A stretch of DNA of 64,000 bases from JAHDDY01 sp964549375 (GCA_964549375.1 CAZJWF010000004.1:14620-78619); one strand, 5' to 3'; shown: positions 16,519 through 25,429, counted from the stretch's first letter. Numbers and translations are program-made. Notes: generated from the letters alone by a model not told the origin.

Positions 16519-17823
16519 TCAACCGTGCGATCTTACTTTCTGCGGTTCTCCGTTGATATAGGTTTCAGCGATAGAACGATCATCGCCCATCATTTGCAGC
16601 ACGAAGAGTTCTTCCGACAAGGTTTCGGCGCGGGCCATCCGCATGGCCATTGCCTCGGTTGCGTGGGCGTCAAGAATCACGATATCGGCTTCGCTGCCGG
16701 GGGTCAAAGTGCCAATCTTATCTTCTAGTGCGAGGACTTCGGCATTGCCGCGCGTGATCCAGTGAAAGGCGCGCAACGGGTGCAGGTTTTGACCGCTCAG
16801 ATGGAGGGCTTTATAACCTTCACTGAGCGTTTGTAACATCGAATAGCTGGTGCCGCCGCCAATGTCAGTTGCGATGCCGTTGACGATACCATGCTCGCGC
16901 AATTTGGCATCATCGAACAATCCGCTCCCGAGGAACAGGTTGGAGGTCGGGCAAAACACAGGATGTGTTCCCGTTTCCGCCAAAGCCGCGATTTCTCGAT
17001 CCTTCAAATGTAGCGCATGTCCCATCAGCGTGCGCGGACCAAGCAGACCATAAGATTGATACACATCAAGGTAGTCGCGCGTTTGTGGATAAAGCTTGGC
17101 GGTCAGCGCGATCTCGTCGTGATTTTCCGACAGATGTGTTTGAATATAACAGTCGGGGTGTTCGGCGGCGAGCGTGCCCGTCATTTCCATTTGTTCGGGT
17201 GTTGAGGTAACGGCAAAGCGGGGCGTTATGGCGTAGAGCGCCCGCCCGCGACCATGCCATGTCTTAATCAATGCCTTGCTGTCATCGTACCCCTTTTGCG
17301 GCGTATCGGTCAGATTTTCGGGGGCGTTGCGGTCCATCATGACTTTACCGCCAATCATCCGCATGTTGCGTTGTTCAGCGGCGGCAAACAGCGCGTCAGC
17401 AGATTGTTTATGGACTGAGCAAAAGGCGGCGGCGGTAGTTGTGCCGTGATGGACAAGCTGGTCAAGAAACCAGCCAGCCATTTTATCCGCGTGTTCTGGA
17501 TCGGCATAGCGCGCTTCTTCGGGGAAGGTGTAGGTATTGAGCCAATCCATTAGCTGTGCCCCCCATGACGCAATTACTTGCGTTTGGGGGAAATGGGTAT
17601 GCGCGTCGATAAATCCCGCCATCATCAAATGTGGTCGGTGATCGATTTGCGGAATGTCTCGTGCGTGCGTTGCCAGATCGGCGTACTCACCTACGTGCTG
17701 AATGAGGCCATCAGCGATGATCAGCGCGCCGTCCTCGATGTAATCGAAGGCGTCGCCGTCTTCAGCGCCCTGAGGCTCTCTATGAAAAGTCAGCAGCCGC
17801 CCACGCAGCAATTTTTGCGTCAT
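16519..17823 (-). CDS. guaD: Guanine deaminase
   Basis: The 434-residue amidohydrolase has the zinc motif GFIDAHTHFPQ, FCSVHK, YAITPRFA, THLSENHDEI and FCPTSNLFLGSGLF, matching bacterial GuaD. It converts guanine to xanthine with release of ammonia. It converges on hutF with four bases between the stops. A urate hydroxylase remnant lies beyond its start, so this was probably part of a larger purine catabolic region. No xanthine dehydrogenase gene is in the window. Confidence 0.92.
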   Translation of the reverse strand: MTQKLLRGRLLTFHREPQGAEDGDAFDYIEDGALIIADGLIQHVGEYADLATHARDIPQIDHRPHLMMAGFIDAHTHFPQTQVIASWGAQLMDWLNTYTFPEEARYADPEHADKMAGWFLDQLVHHGTTTAAAFCSVHKQSADALFAAAEQRNMRMIGGKVMMDRNAPENLTDTPQKGYDDSKALIKTWHGRGRALYAITPRFAVTSTPEQMEMTGTLAAEHPDCYIQTHLSENHDEIALTAKLYPQTRDYLDVYQSYGLLGPRTLMGHALHLKDREIAALAETGTHPVFCPTSNLFLGSGLFDDAKLREHGIVNGIATDIGGGTSYSMLQTLSEGYKALHLSGQNLHPLRAFHWITRGNAEVLALEDKIGTLTPGSEADIVILDAHATEAMAMRMARAETLSEELFVLQMMGDDRSIAETYINGEPQKVRSHG

Positions 17824-18063
17824 TGAGGTCTTCCCGTCGCGGTGCGCGGCTCGATTGGGTCAGAAATAGTCGTTTTTTCTTGCCTGACAGATTATGTATT
17901 TTTCGTTTCGGCTACTCGATGCGTTCGAGCGTTTCGAGATGATGGATGAAACAGCCGGTGAAGTCGAGCGCACCGCGCGACAAGAACCATCGCATGAAAC
18001 CGTGCTCACGCCGTTCGAGCAGCGCTTTGGCGGCGCTGACGGATTCGATGCGGTCTGCGAACA
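17824..18063. other. Gene-free stretch between guaD and the urate hydroxylase remnant
   Basis: This is the first part of a 580-base gap between guaD and the GntR regulator. It holds the guaD promoter side and short open frames on both strands with no recognised match. The minus-strand 64-codon frame at 17912-18106 has coding-like composition but no recognisable family. It could be another gene fragment. Confidence 0.35.
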
Positions 18064-18219
18064 GTGCAGGGTCGATGCGCGATGTGCAATGCGACTGAAC
18101 CGGCATGGGGTGGGTTGATTTATTTGCCCGCCGGTAAGACCCACGCGATGCCTCCGGCGAATGTGCCGAACATGGAGGCCGCTGAACGGTCGGCGATTGT
18201 TCGCTGGTATCGCTCCGTC
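18064..18219 (+). pseudogene. puuD: Remnant of urate hydroxylase PuuD C-terminal cytochrome c domain
   Basis: About 52 codons read GRCAMCNATEPAW followed by IYLPAGKTHAMPPANV and AERSAIVRWYRS. These match the C-terminal heme c domain of PuuD urate hydroxylases, which from memory read CxMCHAxEPxW ... IYLQAGRSHAMPPANV ... EERALIVAWYRG. The heme-ligand histidine of CxxCH is replaced by Asn. The roughly 25 residues normally between the two blocks are gone, and no membrane region precedes it. It is a degraded tail, consistent with lost urate oxidation beside guaD. Confidence 0.7.
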
Positions 18220-18359
18220 AATCACTGGATCGACATCGTTTCAATTCAAAGCCGTTGTCTGAAACGATGTATGCGTTGCTTCGTGAACTCTCGAAAAAGT
18301 TTGCGAAACACGCTTGACGCGGATGCGGGGTCGCATACGGTCGGGCCATGCTTGGTAGT

Positions 18360-18369
18360 TGGTATACCA
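18360..18369. promoter_or_regulatory. Candidate GntR (FadR/UxuR-type) operator TGGTATACCA
   Basis: A perfect 10-base palindrome, TGGTATACCA, lies 35 bases before the GntR start codon. The FadR subfamily is known to favour TNGTNNNACNA or closely related GTATAC-centred sites. Autoregulation of the downstream regulator is inferred. Confidence 0.55.
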
Positions 18370-18403
18370 CAGATTCGGCGAGACTTTCCTTTGGGGAAAA
18401 ACC

Positions 18404-19105
18404 ATGAGCGGTTTGGCCCTCGCGCCGGTGAATTTGGAAGCGACGCTTGAGGATCGCGTTTATAATGCGCTGCGCGATGCAATCCTCGCGATGGATGTCT
18501 ATGATCCCGCGACAGACTTGCGATTGGATGAGCGCGCGCTGGCCGCGCAACTCAAGACATCGCGCACACCGTTGCGCGCGGCCCTTGGGCGGTTAGAACA
18601 GGAAAGCTTTATTCGAGTTTTGCCGCGCAAGGGCGTTTTCGTGCTTCGGAAGACAATCAATGAGATTGCTGAGATGATTACGGTCTGGGCTGCGTTGGAA
18701 AGCATGGCAGCTCGGTTGGCGACGGATCGGGCAAGTGGTGAAGAGATTGCATCGTTGCGGCGGTTTGCAAAAGGCGCGGCCACGGCGGAGATCGAAGAAT
18801 ATTCCGATGCAAATATTGAATTTCATCAACGCATTTTAGAGCTGTCGCACTGCTCGATGCTGAAAAACATCGCCGATGGTCTGTTTTTGCATATGCAAGC
18901 GGTTCGCCGCCGCGCGATGCCGGAAAAACGCCGAGCCGAGCGTTCCGTCGTCGATCACATGCACATTATTGAAGCATTGGAAGACCGCGATGCCGAATTG
19001 GCGGAGCAGCTGGTGCGAAAACATACATTCCGGTTGCGAGACCATGTCTGCGAAACTTGGACGGAGCTGGAAACTAAGACTTCTGAACAAAAAGCGGTCG
19101 GATAG
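18404..19105 (+). CDS. GntR-family transcriptional regulator (FCD type)
   Basis: The ATG at 18404 follows TTTGGGGAAAA and sits 18 bases before oxc begins at its end. The 233-residue protein has an N-terminal winged helix (LDERALAAQLKTSRTPLRAALGRLE) and a helical FCD ligand domain (FHQRILELSH, HMHIIEALEDRDAELAEQLVRKH). The position directly upstream of oxc and a palindromic candidate operator point to control of oxalate catabolism. The ligand may be oxalate or a CoA thioester; this is inference. Confidence 0.9.
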   Translation: MSGLALAPVNLEATLEDRVYNALRDAILAMDVYDPATDLRLDERALAAQLKTSRTPLRAALGRLEQESFIRVLPRKGVFVLRKTINEIAEMITVWAALESMAARLATDRASGEEIASLRRFAKGAATAEIEEYSDANIEFHQRILELSHCSMLKNIADGLFLHMQAVRRRAMPEKRRAERSVVDHMHIIEALEDRDAELAEQLVRKHTFRLRDHVCETWTELETKTSEQKAVG

Positions 19106-19123
19106 ACCCGTGGGGAGGAATAA

Positions 19124-20884
19124 ATGTCAACAGCGGTGCAGGAGCTAGACTCCAACGTCGAGACCGGGGAACTGACGGATGGGTTCCATCTTTTAATTGA
19201 TGCACTGAAGCTTAACGGCATTGAGACGATCTACAACGTGCCCGGAATTCCGATTACGGATTTAGGCCGTTATGCACAGGCGCAGGGAATGCGGGTGATT
19301 TCATTCCGGCATGAACAACATGCTGGATATGCCGCTTCCGTTGCCGGGTTCCTGACGAAGAAACCGGGGGTCTGTATGACCGTCTCCGCGCCGGGATTCA
19401 TGAACGGTTTGACGGCACTGGCAAATGCGACAACGAACTGTTGGCCTATGATCCTGATTTCTGGGTCTTCGGAACGAGAGATCGTTGATCTCGCGCAAGG
19501 CGATTACGAGGAGATGGATCAGCTCGCCGCCGCGCGGCCTTTTTGTAAGGCCGCATATCGCCTGACATATGCTCAGGATATTGGCATTGCCGTGGCCCGT
19601 GCGATCCGCAGCGCGGTCAGCGGTCGACCGGGTGGGGTCTACCTTGATATTCCCGGAGCGTTGCTCGGTCAGGTCATGGATGCGGTTGAGGGGAGAAACT
19701 CGCTGGTGAAAGTCGTCGATGCTGCCCCAAAAGTGCGGCCTGCTGATGGGGCGATTGATCGTGCGATAGATGTCATGACGTCGGCGAAAAAGCCGCTTTT
19801 CATTATCGGCAAGGGGGCCGCTTACGATCAATGCGATGACGTGATCCGCGAATTGGTGGAACAGTCTGGTTATCCATTCTTGCCAATGTCGATGGCAAAG
19901 GGTCTGCTTCCCGATACGCATCCGCAATGTGCGTCGGCGGCACGTTCGCTTGCGCTGAAAGAATCGGATGTCGTCATCATGGTGGGGGCTCGGTTGAATT
20001 GGTTGCTGAGCCACGGGAAAGGCAAGCAATGGGGGGAACCGGGCAGCAAACGATTTGTGCAGATCGACATTAGCGCGGAAGAGATTGACTCGAACGTCGA
20101 AATTGCTGCGCCTCTGGTGGGGGATGTCGGGTCTTGTGCCGCTGCGTTGCTGGAAAAAATGAAAGGCGGCAATATCGCCAAACCGACAGCGTGGCTGGAT
20201 CAGGTGCGCGCCAAAGTCGATGCCAATGTGCAAAAAATGTCGACGCGATTGCAGAATAACAATCATCCAATGGATTATCACGCCGCGCTCGGTGTGTTGA
20301 AAAAGGCGATTGAAGACCGACCCGAAACGATTCTTGTGAACGAGGGCGCGAATACGTTGGATATGGCGCGATCTATCGTCAACGTTCACAAACCTCGGCA
20401 TCGTATTGATGTTGGAACATGGGGAGTCATGGGTATCGGGATGGGGGCAGCGGTTGCCGCCGCCATTGAGACCGGAAAGCAAGTGCTCGCGGTTGAGGGG
20501 GATAGCGCCTTTGGTTTTTGCGGAATGGAGGTTGAAACCATCTGCCGCTACGACCTGCCGGTTTGTATCGTCGTCTTCAATAATAACGGGATTTATCGAG
20601 GGGATGGCGAGAATTGGGGTGGGGGAAGCGATCCGTCGACGACAGTTTTTGTCCCTGATGCGCGATACGACTTGATGATGCAGGCCTTTGGCGGTGAAGG
20701 TGTTTGGGCGAAAACGCCGGATGAATTACGCCAAGCAGTTGAAGTAGCGCTTGCGAGCGGCAAACCGACGCTCATCAATGCCGCGATTGATCCTGTCGCT
20801 GGTAAAGAGAGCGGAAATATTGGAAACTTAAATCCGCAATCCGTGGTGGCGCAGGCGCGCTATCCGCAGGCGCAGAACGAATAA
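19124..20884 (+). CDS. oxc: Oxalyl-CoA decarboxylase
   Basis: The 586-residue thiamine-diphosphate enzyme matches OXC closely: NVPGIPITDLGR, FRHEQHAGYAA with Glu64 as the cofactor-activating glutamate, TVSAPGFMNG, ISGSSEREIVDL and QGDYEEMDQ. The C-terminal ThDP motif is EGDSAFGF followed by FNNNGIY about 25 residues later. It decarboxylates oxalyl-CoA to formyl-CoA and CO2 in the cytoplasm. RBS GGGGAGG precedes the ATG. The N-terminal extension of about 15 residues compared with Oxalobacter is unremarkable. Confidence 0.96.
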   Translation: MSTAVQELDSNVETGELTDGFHLLIDALKLNGIETIYNVPGIPITDLGRYAQAQGMRVISFRHEQHAGYAASVAGFLTKKPGVCMTVSAPGFMNGLTALANATTNCWPMILISGSSEREIVDLAQGDYEEMDQLAAARPFCKAAYRLTYAQDIGIAVARAIRSAVSGRPGGVYLDIPGALLGQVMDAVEGRNSLVKVVDAAPKVRPADGAIDRAIDVMTSAKKPLFIIGKGAAYDQCDDVIRELVEQSGYPFLPMSMAKGLLPDTHPQCASAARSLALKESDVVIMVGARLNWLLSHGKGKQWGEPGSKRFVQIDISAEEIDSNVEIAAPLVGDVGSCAAALLEKMKGGNIAKPTAWLDQVRAKVDANVQKMSTRLQNNNHPMDYHAALGVLKKAIEDRPETILVNEGANTLDMARSIVNVHKPRHRIDVGTWGVMGIGMGAAVAAAIETGKQVLAVEGDSAFGFCGMEVETICRYDLPVCIVVFNNNGIYRGDGENWGGGSDPSTTVFVPDARYDLMMQAFGGEGVWAKTPDELRQAVEVALASGKPTLINAAIDPVAGKESGNIGNLNPQSVVAQARYPQAQNE

Positions 20885-20903
20885 CGATGATGGGACAACG
20901 ACG

Positions 20904-21122
20904 ATGCAATGGGCTTTGATCTTTATCCTCAGTTACAATGATCCATCTGTTGGTCAAGGTGTCGGCAGCTATGCAGAGCACGCTACGGTGACGCCGGAGA
21001 CTTATTTCTCACAAGCCGAGTGTGAGGCGGCGGGACGCACAAAACTTGCGAATCTGAATTGGTCTTCGGATGACGGCAGTCGCTTGCGATGGATCTGTAC
21101 ACAAGACTCAACCGCATACTGA
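20904..21122 (+). CDS. Small hypothetical protein between oxc and frc
   Basis: The 72-residue protein lies 19 bases after oxc and 99 before frc on the same strand. It begins with a short hydrophobic stretch (MQWALIFILSY), then an aromatic and polar body with two cysteines (QAECEAAG and RWICTQD). There is no clear signal peptidase site. I do not recognise the family. The codon use and position argue that it is real and co-transcribed. It could be a small periplasmic or membrane-associated accessory protein. Confidence 0.6.
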   Translation: MQWALIFILSYNDPSVGQGVGSYAEHATVTPETYFSQAECEAAGRTKLANLNWSSDDGSRLRWICTQDSTAY

Positions 21123-21221
21123 AAAATGATCCGGCATTTGGGATGCGTCTGTTCTCCCTGAGGAAGCGTTTCGGATGTCGGGTCGCTGGCTGTTGCTGGC
21201 GACGCATAACGGAGAAGAATT

Positions 21222-22493
21222 ATGAAAGCCCTTTCAGGCGTTAAGATCCTTGATTTTACGCATGTGCAATCCGGTCCGACATGTACGCAGCTTTTGGCGT
21301 GGTTTGGGGCGGATGTCATCAAGGTGGAGCGCCCCGGTGTTGGGGATGCAACGCGCAAGCAACTGGTCGATGTGCCGGGTGCCGACAGCCTGTATTTCAC
21401 GATGCTGAACCACAACAAGCGGTCCATCGAAATCAACTCGAAAGACGAAACGGGAAAAGAAGTTCTGACTCGTCTTGTTCAGGAATGCGATGTTTTGGTT
21501 GAAAACTTTGCCCCCGGCGCTTTGGACCGGATGGGATTTGGTTGGGACGATCTGCAAAAGATCAATCCACGCATTATCATGGCGTCGATCAAAGGGTTTG
21601 GTCCCGGTAAGTACGAGGACTGTAAAGTCTACGAAAATGTCGCCCAATGTGCGGGCGGATCGGCCTCCACCACCGGATTTTTGGACGGCCCACCACTGGT
21701 GACGGCGGCGCAGATTGGCGATAGCGGGACGGGGCTGCACTTGGCGCTGGGTATCGTGACGGCGCTGTTCCAGCGCGAGAAAACAGGCCGTGGTCAAAAG
21801 GTTGATGCGGCGATGCAAGACGGCGTGTTGAACCTCAGCCGTGTGAAGCTGCGCGATCAACAGCGGTTGGCGGCGGGGCCGTTGAGCGAATATTCGCAAG
21901 CAGGCGAGGGCATCCCATTTGGTGATGCGACCCCGCGTGCGGGCAACGACTCGGGAGGCGGACAGCCGGGCCGTATTCTGAAATGTAAGGGGTGGGAAAC
22001 CGACCCGAACGCCTACACATATTTTATCACGCAGGCTGCTGTCTGGAAGAATGTCTGTGACGTTATCGGCAAGCCGGAATGGAAAGAGGCGGAGGGGTAT
22101 GCCACGCCGCCAGAACGCCTCGACAAGCTGAACGAAATTTTCGACGCGGTTGAGCAATGGACGATGACCAAGACAAAGTTTGAGGTCATGGACATTTGCA
22201 ATCCGTTGAACATTCCGGTCGGCCCCATTCTGTCGATGAAAGAGATCGCTGAGGATGAGGGTTTGCGGAAAACAGGAACCGTCGTCGAAGTCGATCACCC
22301 GGAACGCGGCAAATACTTGAGCGTAGGTTGTCCGATCAGATTGAGCGACAGCCCTGTTGAAGTGGAGCGTTCTCCGCTGCTCGGCGAGCATACAGCAGAA
22401 ATTTTGTCTGATGTGCTTGGCTTTGAGGGCGAGGATTATGAGCGTGTGGTTCGTTCAGGGGCGGTCGGCGATGTGAATAAGACGCCGGCATAG
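21222..22493 (+). CDS. frc: Formyl-CoA:oxalate CoA-transferase
   Basis: The 423-residue class III CoA-transferase matches Frc along its length: LDFTHVQSGPTCTQLL, RPGVGDATR, YFTMLNHNKRSIE, VYENVAQCAGG, AMQDGVLNL and GGGQPGRILKCKGWETD. Asp167 in IGDSGTG is the expected covalent catalytic aspartate (Asp169 in the Oxalobacter enzyme). It moves CoA from formyl-CoA to oxalate, giving oxalyl-CoA and formate, and so works as a cycle with oxc. RBS GGAGAAG precedes the ATG. Confidence 0.96.
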   Translation: MKALSGVKILDFTHVQSGPTCTQLLAWFGADVIKVERPGVGDATRKQLVDVPGADSLYFTMLNHNKRSIEINSKDETGKEVLTRLVQECDVLVENFAPGALDRMGFGWDDLQKINPRIIMASIKGFGPGKYEDCKVYENVAQCAGGSASTTGFLDGPPLVTAAQIGDSGTGLHLALGIVTALFQREKTGRGQKVDAAMQDGVLNLSRVKLRDQQRLAAGPLSEYSQAGEGIPFGDATPRAGNDSGGGQPGRILKCKGWETDPNAYTYFITQAAVWKNVCDVIGKPEWKEAEGYATPPERLDKLNEIFDAVEQWTMTKTKFEVMDICNPLNIPVGPILSMKEIAEDEGLRKTGTVVEVDHPERGKYLSVGCPIRLSDSPVEVERSPLLGEHTAEILSDVLGFEGEDYERVVRSGAVGDVNKTPA

Positions 22494-22525
22494 TTCCGGC
22501 ATCGGGGCGATAGGGGATGTGTGAT

Positions 22526-23443
22526 ATGAAGCTGATAGTCATGGGCCAGCAGGCGTTTGGTAAGGACGTCTTGGCGAAGATACTTGATGCGGGGGTTGAT
22601 GAGGTCGTTGCCGTTTATTGCGAGCCTGATCGCGAGGGTAAAGACCCGGACCCCATCAAGGTCTTTGCGACGGAACAAGACATTCCGGTTCATCAACCAG
22701 CAGATTTCAAATCTCCTGATGCGCTGGAGACTCTCGCGAGTTTCGACGCCGACCTTATGGTCATGGCCTTTGTGAATGTCTTCGTGCCTGAAGCGGCACG
22801 GGACACGCCGAAGATGGGGTCCATCTGTTTCCATCCCTCGCTGTTGCCGCTGCATCGGGGACCGTCGGCGGTGAACTGGCCGATTATTATGGGCCGGGAT
22901 AAATCGGGATATTCATGGTTTTACCCGACCGATGGGTTGGATGAAGGCGACAGCCTTTTGCAGTGGGAATGCCCGATTGAGCCAGACGACACGGTAATCA
23001 ATCTCTATTTCAAGAAAATCTATCCCTCGGCAGTGGACTCGGTTTTGGAGGTCTGTGACCTGTTTCGAGCGGGCAATCCACCGCGTATCGTGCCAGACGA
23101 GGCGCAAGCGACCTATGAGCGACGCTGTACGAAGAATCATGCGCGAATTGACTGGAACAAGCCCGTCAAACAGGTCTACGATTTGATCCGTGGAACCAAT
23201 CCGGCGCCTGGCGCCTGGACAACGCTGGCAGGTGCAGAGGTCGGTATTTTTGATTGCGCTCATGTGCCCGGCGACGGGATGTCTGGCAAGGTCATGTCTG
23301 TCGGGGAAGAGGGCGTAACGATGCAATGTGTCGGTGGGCGGATCTTATTGAAGCGGGTTCGGCCCAAAGGGGGCGACAAGCAACCGGCCTCTGAGTGGGC
23401 AACCGCAAACGGGGTCGAAAAGGGAACCGTGTTGGGAACGTAA
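22526..23443 (+). CDS. Stand-alone 10-formyltetrahydrofolate hydrolase/formyltransferase-type protein
   Basis: The ATG at 22526 is chosen for AGGGGA eight bases upstream and because the chain then starts MKLIVMGQQAFG like the hydrolase domain of 10-formyl-THF dehydrogenase (ALDH1L1). The 305 residues match that domain throughout: FHPSLLPLHRG with His103 and DGLDEGD with Asp139, aligning with the catalytic His106/Asp142 pair. The C-terminal OB-like subdomain is present. No aldehyde dehydrogenase domain follows. In this operon it could join formyl-CoA or formate chemistry to folate; the exact reaction is inferred. Confidence 0.88.
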   Translation: MKLIVMGQQAFGKDVLAKILDAGVDEVVAVYCEPDREGKDPDPIKVFATEQDIPVHQPADFKSPDALETLASFDADLMVMAFVNVFVPEAARDTPKMGSICFHPSLLPLHRGPSAVNWPIIMGRDKSGYSWFYPTDGLDEGDSLLQWECPIEPDDTVINLYFKKIYPSAVDSVLEVCDLFRAGNPPRIVPDEAQATYERRCTKNHARIDWNKPVKQVYDLIRGTNPAPGAWTTLAGAEVGIFDCAHVPGDGMSGKVMSVGEEGVTMQCVGGRILLKRVRPKGGDKQPASEWATANGVEKGTVLGT

Positions 23444-23482
23444 GATGGCTTGGGATGCAGGAGATGAAATGTCGGTTCAGGT

Positions 23483-24328
23483 ATGAGCGTGCGTAAAATC
23501 GTGATTCCGATCCGGGGCGACGGAAAGGGCGAAAATGTTCTCGCCCATGCCGCCGTTCTGGCCCGCCGCTATGGCGCGCATGTCGAAGCCCTGCACTGTC
23601 GCCCCCGCCCCGAAGACCTGATGCCTTATGGCGTGCCGTTGCCTGCGTTTCTGCGAAAGCAGATCGAAGAATCGAGCGTGGGTTTGGCGGATCAGGAGGA
23701 AAAAACGCTTCGTGCGGAATTTACGTCGCTTCTCGAACAGATGGGTCTTTCTTTAGGCGAAGGTGCGACGACTGCCTCGTGGCGCGAAGTTCCCGGAAAG
23801 CAGATTGACGTTGTGAAGGCGAATGGCCGTTTGGCCGATCTGATCGTCGTCGCAAAGCCGGATCGCGATCGAAATTTAGGGGCGAACACACTCAAGGCTG
23901 CACTGTTTAATACGGGCCGACCCGTGATGATGTGCCCAATGCGCGATGATCATCCTGAGACGTTGTGTGATCGTGTGGTTATTGCGTGGAATGGGTCGAG
24001 CGAGGCCGCACGTGCCGTCGCACTGACCAAAGCAGTGCTCACGCAGGCGCGCGAAGTGATCGTGTTGAGTGGCGGCGAAGAAATACATGGTGCCACCTCT
24101 GAAGACCTGCTTGGATATTTAGCGGCGCGCGGCGTGACGGCGCAGCTAGAAAAATTTAACCCGGTCGATGGAGTCGGGCGAACGTTGTTGAAACGGTGTG
24201 CTGATTTGTCGGCGGATACACTGATCATGGGCGCGTATAGTGACAGCCATGAGCGGGAAACTGTTCTGGGCGGAAATACGCAAACTGTTGTTGATGAGGC
24301 AGAATTGCCTGTCATTTTCGTGCATTAG
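23483..24328 (+). CDS. Universal stress protein, two tandem Usp domains
   Basis: The 281-residue protein begins MSVRKIVIPIRGDGKG and has a second Usp unit starting near residue 157 (DRVVIAWNGSSEAARAV), ending with the typical MGAYSDSHERETVLGGNTQTVVDEAELPV signature (GxxGxxS-like nucleotide loop). It lies 40 bases after the formyltransferase-type gene within the oxalate operon. Its role is probably a stress- or ATP-sensing accessory rather than an enzyme. Confidence 0.9.
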   Translation: MSVRKIVIPIRGDGKGENVLAHAAVLARRYGAHVEALHCRPRPEDLMPYGVPLPAFLRKQIEESSVGLADQEEKTLRAEFTSLLEQMGLSLGEGATTASWREVPGKQIDVVKANGRLADLIVVAKPDRDRNLGANTLKAALFNTGRPVMMCPMRDDHPETLCDRVVIAWNGSSEAARAVALTKAVLTQAREVIVLSGGEEIHGATSEDLLGYLAARGVTAQLEKFNPVDGVGRTLLKRCADLSADTLIMGAYSDSHERETVLGGNTQTVVDEAELPVIFVH

Positions 24329-24438
24329 TGCGGATGATTGAGCGGAGAAAACGGCAAAGAGGCATGGCATTGAGCGTTTGAACATCTGACGGAGGAGCCC
24401 AAAAATGGCCCTTGTCATCAATTCTGGGAGGAAGAAAA

Positions 24439-25407
24439 ATGAAGCTTTTCAAATCAATCGTTATGGGGGCGGCCGGATTGGGGCTTGCGCTGACAGCGAC
24501 CGCCGCGAGTGCGTGGGAACCATCGAAGCCCATCGACTTCGTGATTATGGCTGGTAAAGGCGGCGGCGCAGACAAGATGGCGCGCCTGATGCAATCCATT
24601 GTCGAGAAAGAAGGATTGGCGTCGAAGCCTTTGGTGCCGACGAATAAGTCTGGTGGGTCCGGCGCAGAAGCTCTGCAATACATGAACACCGTTGGTGATC
24701 CCGATCACACGATCATGGTGACGCTGAACTCGTTCTTTACGACGCCGCTGCGCCAACCGGGTCTGAAAGTCGATATTATGAAGTTTGCGCCAGTTGGGCG
24801 TATGGCCGAAGATACCTTCCTGCTGTGGGTTCATAAGGATGAAGGCATCACCGATTTCGATGGCTTCCTGAAGGAAGTAAAATCGCGTGGCAATAAATGG
24901 GTGATGGGCGGAACGGGTAAAAATTCCGAGGACAACATCATCACGGATTTCCTGAACAACAACTACGATCTCGATATTAAATATATCCCCTATAAAGGTG
25001 GTGGCGCGGTTGCGAAGGATTTGGCTGGTAAGCAAATCCAGTCTTCCGTGAATAACCCCTCCGAAGCTCTCGGCTTTTTCGAAAGTGGTGATGTGTTGCC
25101 GCTGGTCGCGTTCACCAACGAACGTTTGCCACTGTTCCCAGATGTGCCGACGCTGAAAGAAGTGGGCGGAGACTTTTCGTATTTCATGCAGCGCTCTGTT
25201 GTCGGCGCACCGGGCATGTCCGCCGAGGCAGCCGCGTATTACACGACGCTGTTCCGCGACGTGTATAAGAGCGCGGATTGGCAGGATTACAAATCCAAAA
25301 AGTCACTGATGGGTGACTTCATGTCTCAGCTTGATCTTGCTGATTACTGGGACACGCAGCGTGACCGTCACACGACGATCCTGAAGGCGTCGGGCGCGAT
25401 CAAGTAA
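24439..25407 (+). CDS. tctC: Tripartite tricarboxylate transporter, periplasmic binding protein
   Basis: The ATG at 24439 follows GGGAGGAAG. The 322-residue precursor has a signal peptide (residues 1 to about 23, ending ASA-W) and the TctC/Bug fold: KPIDFVIMAGKGGGADKMARL, IPYKGGGAVAKDLAGKQIQ, and LPLFPDVPTLKEVG. It delivers a substrate to the TctAB membrane complex. The location after oxc-frc makes oxalate or a related small acid the best guess. The ligand cannot be read from sequence. It is separated from tctB by a strong hairpin. Confidence 0.92.
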   Translation: MKLFKSIVMGAAGLGLALTATAASAWEPSKPIDFVIMAGKGGGADKMARLMQSIVEKEGLASKPLVPTNKSGGSGAEALQYMNTVGDPDHTIMVTLNSFFTTPLRQPGLKVDIMKFAPVGRMAEDTFLLWVHKDEGITDFDGFLKEVKSRGNKWVMGGTGKNSEDNIITDFLNNNYDLDIKYIPYKGGGAVAKDLAGKQIQSSVNNPSEALGFFESGDVLPLVAFTNERLPLFPDVPTLKEVGGDFSYFMQRSVVGAPGMSAEAAAYYTTLFRDVYKSADWQDYKSKKSLMGDFMSQLDLADYWDTQRDRHTTILKASGAIK

Positions 25408-25429
25408 ACCGTCTGAAACTTAAACAAGT

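Noticed and set aside
19301..20482. 393-codon open frame antisense to oxc
   Set aside because: Composition is His/Arg/Pro rich, without family match; oxc on the plus strand is unambiguous.
21234..22391. 385-codon open frame antisense to frc
   Set aside because: Shadow frame of a well-matched CoA-transferase, with no recognisable domains.
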